A DNA stretch of 64,000 nucleotides from Planococcus citri (lineage: Eukaryota > Arthropoda > Insecta > Hemiptera > Pseudococcidae), in NCBI RefSeq assembly GCF_950023065.1, contig NC_088678.1, positions 43,948,580-44,012,579 of the forward strand, written 5' to 3'. Positions 38,871-49,400 of this stretch are shown piece by piece; the first letter of the stretch is position 1, and every line of letters begins with the position of its first letter. The position numbers and the translations under genes are program-made. Below the pieces are notes generated by a model that saw only the letters and a program-made list of their open reading frames with translations, did no database searches and was not told where the DNA came from.

Positions 38871-39689
38871 TTACGATTTCCAAAAATTAGGATTCAACGC
38901 GAGTTTACGTTCAAAATTTCTGTACCAATTTTCTAAAACATTAAATGGTATATAAGTACTAGGAGGTTTGGTAACCAATTCTTGAGTGGGTAATGCAAAG
39001 CTGGAAGCGTACTCGAAGAAGTTCAGTAATATTTTTTTACCGAATTCAGCCGATACCGCTGGATTATTCAGTGAATTACTTTGCAATGTCAAACTTTGTT
39101 GTTCGACTACATCCAATGGTTCGATTGATATACCCAACTTGGCGATGAATTTACTGGGTATTTCTTCTTGGAGCGTTAGACAATTCATCGTACTTGCAGC
39201 AGCTTCTGTTTTTTTGACGTGCGAAATTTTAAATATAGCCGATGGTTTGAGATTGGATATTGATCCGAGTAATTGCCAGTCATCTTTGATTCCGGCTTCC
39301 GACCAGCTTAAATACACTGTAAACATAAGGGATAGAATGAAAACACGAAGAAAAATGAAATAGTATAGAATTGATACGATCAAATTCTTACCAAGACCGG
39401 CCGTTCCATCAGGAAATGGCGTTGCTCCGGTTAAAAATATGGCGATATGGTTCAAGTTATCCGCATCGCAGATATTTATAGTAAAATGAGTGGCATCTAT
39501 TTGAGCAAAATCTGTTCTCACCTGCACAAATACATATTCATTTAGATTACAGGACAGGGGTTACATATCTTGTCTACAGACTAGAATCAATATGAAAACT
39601 AATTTCACTGAAGAACTATCATAAAAACACAGATAACATACCAATTTTCCGCTGGCTAGGAAACCAAACATGCTGGGAATTATTGACAT
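38871..39689 (-). CDS. Hikeshi: Hikeshi (OPI10 family) Hsp70 nuclear import carrier
   Basis: Carries Hsp70 through nuclear pores during heat stress by binding FG-nucleoporins. Three exons: 39689-39642, 39521-39392, 39316-38871 (stop), giving 207 residues (human 197). Recognised from MFGFLASGKL at the N-terminus, DADNLNHIAIFLTGATPFPD, VYLSWSEAGIKDDWQLLG, KPSAIFKISHVKK and the C-terminal W-Y-NFERKL-NPNFW segment. Two in-frame starts exist: 39689 (MSIIPSMFGF) and 39671 (MFGF); vertebrate proteins begin at the second, and both are phase-compatible. The second intron (75 bp) happens to be open in frame, so a simple ORF call would wrongly read through it. Confidence 0.92.
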
Positions 39690-40275
39690 GGTTGGGAAAA
39701 TAATAAAAAGCAAAACTTCAGAATTAGGTATATTATAACTGACAGAGCTACAGAAAATAAATTATTTAATATATTCAACGCATTATAACATGGGGAAAAA
39801 TCCGTAAAATGAATACCGCTGAAATTCAGCCGGATTGCCGAAATTTCTGTTATCAGTAAAAAAGTGACAAAATAAAAACTGATACAAATTTTTGTCAACA
39901 TCTTTTCTAGTAGGTTCTGGACTCGTGTTCGAATTACTGCGCATGTGCATTACAGAAAAGTACACTGGGAAGTTCGAAACACGAGTATATTTACTACCTA
40001 AAATGTTCAAGAGTAGGCAACTTATTTAACATTACAGCTGACCAAGATATATGAATTTAAGATCGGACAACGTGTAATCAGATTCAAATGTTGAACAGTA
40101 TTTGAAAAAACTATGAAAAAATCATTTTTTTCACATTAAAATAGCATTTCAGAATATTTTTATCACTGAATTGTTATGGTTATTTCATTTATTTGATCGT
40201 GTTATTATTTTTTTTATGTTTTATGGATATATTCTCCATAAAATGATATTTTTCTACCTAGTAAGTGATAACGTA

Positions 40276-40534
40276 CGATGGTCTATTTCCAAAACCACGT
40301 AACTCCAAGAGGCACCTTGAGACTCCGTGTAAAACGGCCTTTTACACTGTAGCGCTCCCTATCGGACTTGAATGCTCAACTGAAAGATAGGTAACATCGG
40401 TAAACACACAAATTACCTATCTGTTGTGTGTTGAGCATTCAAGTCCGATAGGGAGCGCTACAGTGTAAAAGGCCGTTTTACACGGAGTCTCAAGGTGCCT
40501 CTTGGAGTTACGTGGTTTTGGAAATAGACCATCG
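40276..40534. repeat. Perfect inverted repeat, 105-bp arms, in a bidirectional promoter region
   Basis: Arms 40276-40380 and 40430-40534 are exact reverse complements as far as I can read, separated by a 49-bp spacer that holds its own short stem (40386-40394 with 40413-40421). The outer flanks also resemble each other weakly (gtgataac / gttatctac). It lies between the divergent starts of Hikeshi (39689) and BSDC1 (40744). It could be a recently inserted foldback MITE or a hairpin-RNA locus. No TA or TTAA duplication is evident at the ends. Confidence 0.9.
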
Positions 40535-40743
40535 CGTAGTAGATAACACCGTTCTTTACTATTTTGGTCGATGTTAATAATATTTTTATTTTGACTTCGC
40601 CTTGTCAAATCAATTAAAAAATCTTGTTTCGTAAGGAGCTTTTGTGTTTTTGCTACGATGAAAATGATTTTCTATATAATTATTTAATCAAAAAATATTT
40701 AATATCGCTGTGTTTGTATTTCAATCACTCCGTGAAAATCAAC

Positions 40744-42387
40744 ATGACTGAAGAAAATAGAGATAAAACCGAAGAAAAGTACGTTCAACCATTCAATTTT
40801 AATTCATATCAGATAAGACCTAATTTCTCCATCTTTGTTTCTATTACTCGATCATCTCTTTAAATACTTTATTTTTAATGTGTTCTTATACTTTACAGCA
40901 AAGAAGATGAGAATTCGTGGTCATGGAAATCGTGGTATTCAGCAGCTAAGAATAAAGTAATATTTCGTGTTCAGTGTCCTCTTTCTGACGCTTCGATATT
41001 TTACTTACGTTATCATTTTTACAGTCCGGAGAAGTATTTGACTACTTGAAACAAGACCTGAATGAGATATCGACTACTGTAAAAAGTGAAGCTTCGAGCT
41101 TTCTGAATACTACTCGAACTGCCATTGTAGATGGAATTCAAGTAAGCCCGATCTTATTGCTAATTCTAGTAAGAAATATAGCTTCATTTTATCACGTTGA
41201 AATGTCTCTCGAATAGATCACTAATCCGGAATGGACTTCTGCTACCAGCACTGTGAAAGAATCTGTTTCTTCGATATTGTCTCAAGTTAGTAGTGCATTA
41301 AGTCCGCAACCTTGTGACGGAGATGAAGAACCTTTTATAGTTGAGAACGATAAGATTGTTAGTATTTCAAAATTTCAGGCAAGTGTTAAAAACGGTTGCT
41401 TATTCGATTGATTTCCTGTATAACGGATATTTATTCAACTTGTGTTTATTTTCTTTGTTTAGAGTAAACTATACTTACTATCAGCGGATACGAGTACTTA
41501 TTTGAAAGATATCGAAGAAACTTTATCAACGCGATATAGTGCTTGGTTGGAAAGCCTCAAACATTACGAATTTGATCCACTTTCTAACGAAAAATTAACC
41601 AAACTATTGTTAACCAATTCCAGATTAAAAGAAAATTATGAGAAATTAGTTCCAGAACAGGTACTCATGAAGATAAAAGATAATATTCCTTTTTTATTTA
41701 GACTACAGTATTCTGTAATGATTCTACCTGATATGATTTTCATGTTTACAGGTTTCCCATGGGGAATTCTGGAATCGGTTTCTGTTCAGAAAAGCTTTAC
41801 TAGAAGATGAAGAAGCAGAAAAAGTTAGAAAGAAAAGCGTCGAAAGTAAAATTGCTGATAGTTTGCATTGGGATAAAGGTATACTCGAGTATCTTGGTTG
41901 TTCGTATGGTGTTGTGTTTGAATCATTACTGATCAACAAAAACTGTTTTATTAGAAACATTGGGTTCGCATCTGTCGCTTTCTGAAGAAGAACAAAATCA
42001 ACTATTGAAAGAGTACGAAGAAGAGCTTAGTTCGATATCAACCAAACCTGAAACTATTGGTAATATAAACTGTTTTGTTGCGAAGAATTTTTCATTGGTG
42101 TGAATGTAATACATTTAGTTATTCCAACTTTGTTTGTAGAAACCACCAAGGATGAGATTACCAAACAAATTCTAACTTCCAGCGCAACCAATTCTATATC
42201 TGAAGGTTCATCTGCTCAATCACTGAATGATCGAGGTAAATTGAATTGTGACATATTCGTCTTTCGAATTATTGCGTGGTATTATTCATTCTGTAATGCG
42301 TACCATTTTGCATTTTTTTTTTTAGAGAGCAGTTCTGACGATTGGGAAAAAGATTTTGATATCGAAGAAATACCGCAGAATGTATAG
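40744..42387 (+). CDS. BSDC1: BSD domain-containing protein 1
   Basis: Nine exons: 40744-40778, 40899-40956, 41025-41141, 41217-41378, 41463-41660, 41752-41878, 41955-42059, 42140-42235, 42326-42387 (TAG). They join in frame to 960 nt, 319 residues. An N-terminal amphipathic part (SWYSAAKNKSGEVFDYLKQD) is followed by a Ser-rich helical region. The BSD domain spans about residues 138-215, with the paired aromatic FW in SHGEFWNRFLFRKALLE. The acidic C-terminus has the SSSDDWEKDFDI signature typical of BSDC1. Intron 4 has a GC donor (TTTCAG|GCAAGT). Molecular function is poorly known; the naming is by family resemblance. Confidence 0.9.
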
Positions 42388-44661
42388 TCGTATAATATCA
42401 TGAAATAGGTAGTAGAAGCAGAAACCGTGTCCTTTTGAGTAATTTTATATAAAAACTTTATATATTCATTTGTTAATATAAATCTTCATTTTACGCTTGT
42501 TTTTCTCTCCAGATTTTACCTCATCATATTTTTTTTCAGCTCAAAAGTACTAAAGTGTTTGGTTTGTATACGAAAGCAACGATTTGTTGTTTAAAATTCG
42601 ATGTTTACTTTTACTGCAGAATACGTGAAAAAAGTACTACTTGAGTGTGATAACTAGCTTTTTGTTGGTTCTTTATCAGTGTCTATTTCAAGAAATGTTT
42701 CACGAGCAATTTTTCGACGGTAATTTATGCAGTGTATACAAACATAACTGATGTGTGATACGTATGATATCTGCCATTAAAAATGGTTAACTTATTGTCG
42801 AGATTAGATATTTTCATAGGTTCCTTACTTTCATCATCAACTTCAGATAAAATTTTATCGTTGTTCTGTTCTGTGATCTAATTTATTGGCATTAATTGAC
42901 CATATAACTGAAAATCTAGATCATTGATTCGAAAAAATAATATCAACTTTTCCATTGATATAGCAATATAACATATAGTCTGTCTCATTTAACTTGACCT
43001 CTCAAAAATTTCCTACGTTGCCAAAATGTGCAATGTTTTGATGTTTACAACTGCATAATTTCGTTACATAATACAACAAAGTCAAGCATTGCCCATGAAA
43101 AATAATATTTACTGGCTTCCAAAAATGAAAATACTGTAAATGTAATGTTATCAGTACCTATTTTCACAATTAAAATTACATTTTTCGTGTCATTTTCCAT
43201 TATTATTATTAAATATCGTGCTTATTACTTCAAATTATCTTCAAATAAGTGCCTAAGTTTCATTTTCATATTTTTCATTAAACAAAAAAAATCAGCATTG
43301 TTCATTTGCTTTACTTTGCCGCATTTGCCGCGTAAGGTGATGTTGACTTTACTATTTGTTTTCTTTTGAAATTATTTGTGGCAACTGTGCGTTGTATTTA
43401 CACAATGCGATAGAGTAGTGTGTAAGTATTGGTAATGGTCAAGTTAAATGAGACAGACTATAGTCATAGCCTTTTTCATCTGGCTTGCGCATTACGTAAG
43501 GGAATGAATCAAACGAAACAAAACTCAATTAGCAAATATATAATTTATTTATAGACTAGTTAATAATATTTCATTCTTTAATCTAAAAATAAAAATCTGA
43601 AAAATTATATTTTATTCGAAAATCGTAAAAAAAAGAAAAAAAAATCTCGTATAAAAGAGTCATCAGTAAAATTCATTATCTTGAAAGTCTTGAGAAATAC
43701 ACATTACGCCTAAAACTAAACAAAATTACAAACAACCTAATTTAAATTTATTGTTATTTTATTTGAGCTAAATAGTTGGTTTGCTTTTTCAAACAGAGGT
43801 TGAGAGAATGAGAATTTCTATGAAATTCCAAAATTTTCGAGATCAAGTATAGTGGTGTCGAGTGTAAAATGCATTTAGGTAATTTTTTATCCAAGTAAAT
43901 GCTAGGTACCTACTGGGTTCTTGAAAGACTTCAACCGCATTTTGCATCTTTTCCTACTGTTCAGCTGCCCAAAAGCGGTGCATTTTTTTTGGTATAGGTT
44001 TGTTTCAAACGAGCGCAAAAGGGAACAATGATTCTGTTTTTGCAACCTTCGTAGAAGTGAATTTAGTGTATCAGTGCTAAGCGGTGAAAAAAGCTCAATT
44101 TTTTTGGTTACCTATTTATGTATAAATATGTATCATTTTTTTTTTCTATAGGTAAATAACATAATAACAACTAAATAACATTGAAAATAAATCTAAACTT
44201 TTAAAATATTTACAAATATATCGAAAAACTTTAAAATTTTGGTTTTTTACTTCAAATACGTTCAAGAGTATTTACATTCGTTGCTTGAACACTGAATTTA
44301 ATGTGTTTTTTTTCTTTTAAATTTTATTAAATCATGATAATATAAAATTATAGCAACAACAATAAGTATTTCTGGTAATACAAAAAAGAAGGCAGTAAAG
44401 TCAACATTTAAATTGATTTAAAATTATTTCTTCAAATAATACGAATCAAAAATGTCTACAAGAAAATTTCATTTGCGAAAAATATTCGTTGTTCTTATAC
44501 ATAGACTATACTTTTTGTAATATCAAGTATCAACAACATATACACAATACATTTTTAAATAACTGAGGAAAAAATGAAAGCTAAAATGCAAAGTATTTTT
44601 AAGGCAAAATTCACCTCAAGCAAATATAGAATCTCCTTAATTTTTTTTTAAATAGTTATTC
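42388..44661. other. Convergent 3' regions of BSDC1 and cytochrome b561
   Basis: AT-rich sequence with a MITE (42976-43460). A TTTATT at 43543-43548 (AATAAA on the minus strand) could end the long cytochrome b561 3' UTR. No AATAAA was noted within 100 bp of the BSDC1 stop. Confidence 0.45.
42976..43460. mobile_element. MITE with 24-bp terminal inverted repeats, 485 bp
   Basis: The left end begins TAGTCTGTCTCATTTAACTT and the right end is its reverse complement, with TA on both sides (42974-42975, 43461-43462). It lies between the convergent BSDC1 and cytochrome b561 genes. The interior is AT-rich, and the single 74-residue ORF in it looks accidental. Confidence 0.82.
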
Positions 44662-44821
44662 TTATAATCTTTCGGTGATGATGCTTCCTTTATTTACTCG
44701 TAGAGAATGTCGATTTACAGTGTATGACAGGACAATGCCCAAAGCTACCAACACCATTGCTAGTGCGTTCACAATAATTATTTCTTCCGTTAATCGGTAT
44801 GGAGTTTCTTTCGAGTGATCT
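44662..44821 (-). CDS. Alternative last exon of the cytochrome b561 gene
   Basis: Preceded by a GTGCAG acceptor and with the same phase as the proximal last exon (46622-46469): both complete a codon begun by GC at 47088. It encodes ADHSKETPYRLTEEIIIVNA, then LAMVLVALGIVLSY and a basic tail ending SIITERL. The proximal exon encodes SDQIMLTDETLVVNILAMVL and a tail ending VHSEDDI. The two share the T-E-x-I/L-V-N-x-LAMVL core, so they look like a duplicated last exon providing the sixth membrane helix and alternative cytosolic tails (236 versus 234 residues). Confidence 0.82.
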
Positions 44822-45786
44822 CTGCACACAAGAAATTTAAAAATTATTATCAATAAAAGTACATTTGTTATTTCTATGTTACGCATTAAATAATTACGTA
44901 TTACAGTTGAAACTACTCGAGTATTTTGGTCAAAGAATTAATAGAGAGCAATAATATTCTTATATTTTTAAAGAAGTGAATGTGATTTTTCATAAGCAAC
45001 TTGCCAACAACAAAGCAAAACTTTCGTAGTGAACCTGATACCAAGCTCATGGATGTAAAAAGAATGAAATGAAAAAGACGTTAAGTTACCTATTCTCTTT
45101 TTATTGTTTATTTAATAAGCAACTCGCGTTCGCTCTTAATCATAGGTTAATCTTTTATGTAACTCTCTCATTTCATTGTTTTGGTGAGTGGAATACCTAT
45201 ATTTCCGCGTCTAAAGTATCAAGTACTCATCATCCGAGCCAGAGATTCAACAATACCGTTTCTCGTAGGTACCTATGTATTCAATGCCGGTAATAAGAAA
45301 AGTGAAGTTTTGTGACGAAATTCAGGTCAACAATTGTTCAATCCCATATTGTCAGATAGATACTAATGCGCTCATCCAGCCTTGTGCTTTATAAGACGAA
45401 AATTAGAAAATAATTTGGGTACATTTTGAAATTTTCGAGATGAAAAGCCCAGTAGAATATACGAAAGAGAAACCGAAAGTCATCAATTTATAATTTGTCA
45501 TCGCTCATTAGTATGTTTATATCGTTCTCCAGCGTAGCATAAAGCAAGTACATTGGTAGGTACTTAAATCAAACTTCATTCTTTAAAGTTCGTTGCTATC
45601 TCGGATTTCACTCATTCATGACCTGTATGTGTTTGATTAACTGGCTGAAGAACCACACAAAATACGTACAAATAGATTTACAGATCGTATAATCGTAGTA
45701 TTATTACCATTACGAGAATTTGATTGCATGTTTCAACAGCATGTAAAGCAAACATGAGTCAAACGTGTAATTACAAATGAAAATTG

Positions 45787-45820
<34 letters not shown>

Positions 45821-46468
45821 GTACCTATCTGTGTGTACCGTAGTCTTAAACCATGCAAATAATTTTCACCTAATTAGAGTGGATATCTCTCTCTGTATCT
45901 ATATGTACTTGACTATGGTAGGTAGGTACATATCTTTCGTTTGAAATAAAAAGATCTAGATCTAATGTTGCCAAGTACATAATATTAAATAAGTGGTGAT
46001 TTGCTCAACCTATTAAGCTAAGCAGAGGCAGCTCGCTATATGAATTTCTTTCGCTTTAATTGTTACAATTCTGTTTTATGGTCGATTAGTAAATTTTGGC
46101 GGATTAAAATTCACGGTGAAAGTCATACAAAATTAGGAATTGATGACTGAAATTTGAAAGTTTTCCGACGTTAGGAACTTTGATTAAGCGATCAACTTGC
46201 AAACGCAGAACTAAAACTATCGTAAGTATACATCTAGGTAAATACGTATATGTAACATACGTATATGCTTTGTGTACTGTTAAGTACATACGAACACTTA
46301 ATTAGTAATAAATTATACCGTTAAATTAATAGAAGAATTAACACATGTTTGAACAAAAAAAAAAGTATTTTAACCGTGTGCCTTAGTCATCGTTAAATGA
46401 TGTGAAAATTAAAGTGTGAACGCTTATGAGATAGGCAACAGTATTTTTAAAACATAGTAGGTATAAAA
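44822..46468. other. Interval between the two alternative cytochrome b561 last exons
   Basis: AT-rich, with a poly(A) run at 45789-45818. It would be the 3' UTR of the proximal-exon transcript and intron of the distal-exon transcript. No other exon was recognised. Confidence 0.55.
45789..45818 (+). repeat. Poly(A) run of about 30
   Basis: An uninterrupted A tract between the two alternative last exons of the cytochrome b561 gene. No SINE-like body or pol III boxes are recognisable in the 150 bp before it, so I treat it as a simple repeat. Confidence 0.9.
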
Positions 46469-49400
46469 TTATATATCATCTTCACTGTGTACTAATATTC
46501 GATCATGGTATTTAAAATCGATTCGTGAAAGTATATAGGCGGCCATAATGGCCGATGCAATTAAAACCATTGCGAGTATATTGACCACCAATGTTTCGTC
46601 AGTTAGCATAATTTGATCGGAGCTGAAATTAAAATTTCACACAATAAGTTTCCACCAATACGACCATTTGATCCGGCTGCTAAAGCTTTTAAGCACCATA
46701 TATGGCGATAGAGCCCTTACAATAATGCTTCATTTGATCTAAAATACGCTTTTAAATTATTGTCTCAAGGCTGAACCTCAAAATCGTCATAAAAACTATG
46801 CGCTTATAGAAGATTTACGCTTTTGGAAAGCACCAACATTTCGGATACTTAAGTTTTATGACGTTGCATAAATTTTATCGGTTAGGAAAATTTACTTTTT
46901 TGTCGGTTAGAATTTGAGATTTGTTCACTGTAGCGCGATATCGATTACAGATATAAAACAAAAAAGATTTATATGGGTCGTTTCTCGTCGTTGCGGGTAT
47001 CTAATTGTGATAAACTTTCGCAACTTGTAGATATAATTTATTTTATTTGAAATAAAAATGAAAACTTGTTTGATTTTTAATACGTACGCGAATAATTTCC
47101 ACGTTTTTTGAGTCAGTCCGGTCAAACTTGTAGCCACTGCTAGCATGAATATGGTAGTACCGAAGGAAGCGTGAATTGGAACAAAAGCTGCTCTGCAGGC
47201 TGCCGTAGCACCTTCACAGCACAGCAGTACTAAGAAGCTGAAGAATCCGAAGACAAACTGCAATGAAAAATAATTTATAAGTCGATTTTTAAAATTACAA
47301 ATACATTCCAATCTGCGTTAGGTGTGAGAGAGAGAAAGATGCTTGCACGTTGTATCGCTTCCGCGCGCACACGTGCTTTTTTACTCATACAAGTACCTAT
47401 GTAGGTACTAGGTAGGTATACTTGGTTGGGCATGGCATAGGTAGTGCCTTGCCTACCTATTTGGAACAAGATGCGGTGAACAATAATTAGACGTTTTAAC
47501 TTCTCCATGCTACACCTTTCCAACAAGCCTATATACTAGTCCATTTACCACGAAATATATGTAATTCGCATTTCAAATACTAATATTTAGTTGTCAATAC
47601 ACGTTTGTGGCATGGAAAGAGAAAAGAGAGGGAAAAGTTCAAACCTCAACCGCTAGACTACCAATCATTTAAATTCTTCACGAATACCTAGCGACTAAAA
47701 TCAATTTTCCCAATCACGTGCTATTCGTAAATACTTTACAAGTTCAAGGCACGTCTAATTTTACTATTTCGTTTTGAAACATTGGACGCCTCGAAAACAT
47801 TAGTAATTTATCTGAGACACTTCGCCAATTTTAAAATCTAACGGAGCGTAAAACACCGTAATCGAATTTCCATGTTATTATTGGAATTTTGACAATCGAA
47901 GTGAATTCTGTGTCATCGATGATACGCAGTTTAAGCGTCATCAAGCAAGCTATAAGTATATAACTGTAGCTCTATATGGCAGCTTTTTACGACGACTAAC
48001 ACGCGGAGAAAGCGACTGTATATCATTGATTTTTTTTAACCCTCAAAAATAGAGCGGGAAAATAACGTAAAAAAGCAGCGGCAAAAAGGAAAAAATTGGC
48101 ACATCAATTTTTTCTTCGGGAATGTGTTCGGATGGACCCTCTGAACCACCAAAAAAAAGCCGACTCTCCTATCCCTGGAGGAAAATTTTTTAGGGGGCTG
48201 AAACCGGTTCCGATTCACGTTTTTTGCGTTTTACTCCGTAAATATTAGGTTTTTGAGAAAAACTACCATGACGAAAAATGTTCCCCTTTCAATTCTCGAC
48301 AATTTGATGCTACGCTCGATATCCATTGCTCAAGGGGGGTGTCCAAAAAAAGGGGTGGAAAGAGTAGGTGTTTCAAAAAAGGTCAGTCCAATAAATTAAT
48401 CAAAATTACCACTTAAAATCATTCGTTTTGGCTCAAATTTTTTTTACAAAGTCTACTCACCCAACTACTAATCAAACTATCGTTGGTTTGTCTTCAACCC
48501 TCCTCGGGGGTTCGTGAGGGTTGCTTGATTTTTCAAGTAACACACTACTGAATCATATATTTGAAAAACAAATCTGGACGTGCGATATATCGAATAGTAT
48601 GTTTTCGAGGTCGCTGAATACGAATATGAACTCATTTTTTGCATACAACCCCTCAAAGCCCCTCTGTGCCCCAAAATGGGGGTCAAAATTTTGAAAAATC
48701 GTGAAAAGTCGAGTGATATATCGAATGGTACGTTTTCGAGGTCGCCGAGTGCGAATATGAACTTATTTTTAGGGTCCCACCCCCCAATGTCCCTCTGTGC
48801 CCCAAAATGAGGGTGAAAATTTTGAAAAATCGTGAAAAGTCGAGTGATATATCGAATTGCATGTTTTAAAAGTCGCTGAGCACGAATATGACCTTATTTT
48901 TTGGGCCCAACCCCGCACAGCTCCCAACTGCCCCCAAAAAATACCAAAATTTTGAAAAAATGTGAAAAGTCGAGTGACATATTGAATGGTATGTTTTCGA
49001 AATCGCTGAGTACGAATATGAACTTATTTTTTGCCTACAGCCCCGCAAAGCCCCTCTGTGCCTCAAAATTAAGGTCAAAATTTTGATAACTCGTGAAAAG
49101 TCGACTGATATATCGAATGGCATGTTTTTTTTTAAAAAACACGAACTACGAACTACTAATTTTCGATGTTTTCTTACATAAAAAAAAAATGATTTCATTT
49201 TGTTTTCGATTGGTAGCCAATACAGTAGACTCCCGATTATCCGACCTAATCGGGGGTGTAAGGTGGGTCGGATATCAAAAAAGTCGGATAATCCAAAATT
49301 GATGTTTTAAGCGTAAAAATGAAGTGCATAAGCTTGTGACGACAAGCTTTCATTCAGAAAATCAAGTTTTGGCTCAAAACAGGAACAAAGAATCGAAAAA

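Noticed and set aside
38986..39363. 125-codon + strand ORF opposite Hikeshi
   Set aside because: Antisense shadow of the Hikeshi coding exon.
39317..39391. Continuous frame through Hikeshi intron 2
   Set aside because: The 75-bp insert encodes a hydrophobic stretch absent from the family and is bounded by GTAAGA and a TTTACAG acceptor, so it is an intron.
40417..40608. 63-codon minus-strand ORF upstream of BSDC1
   Set aside because: It lies across one arm of the perfect hairpin and has no family resemblance or splice context.
45660..45818. SINE ending in the poly(A) run
   Set aside because: No A/B box, no target duplication around the A tract and no second copy in the window.
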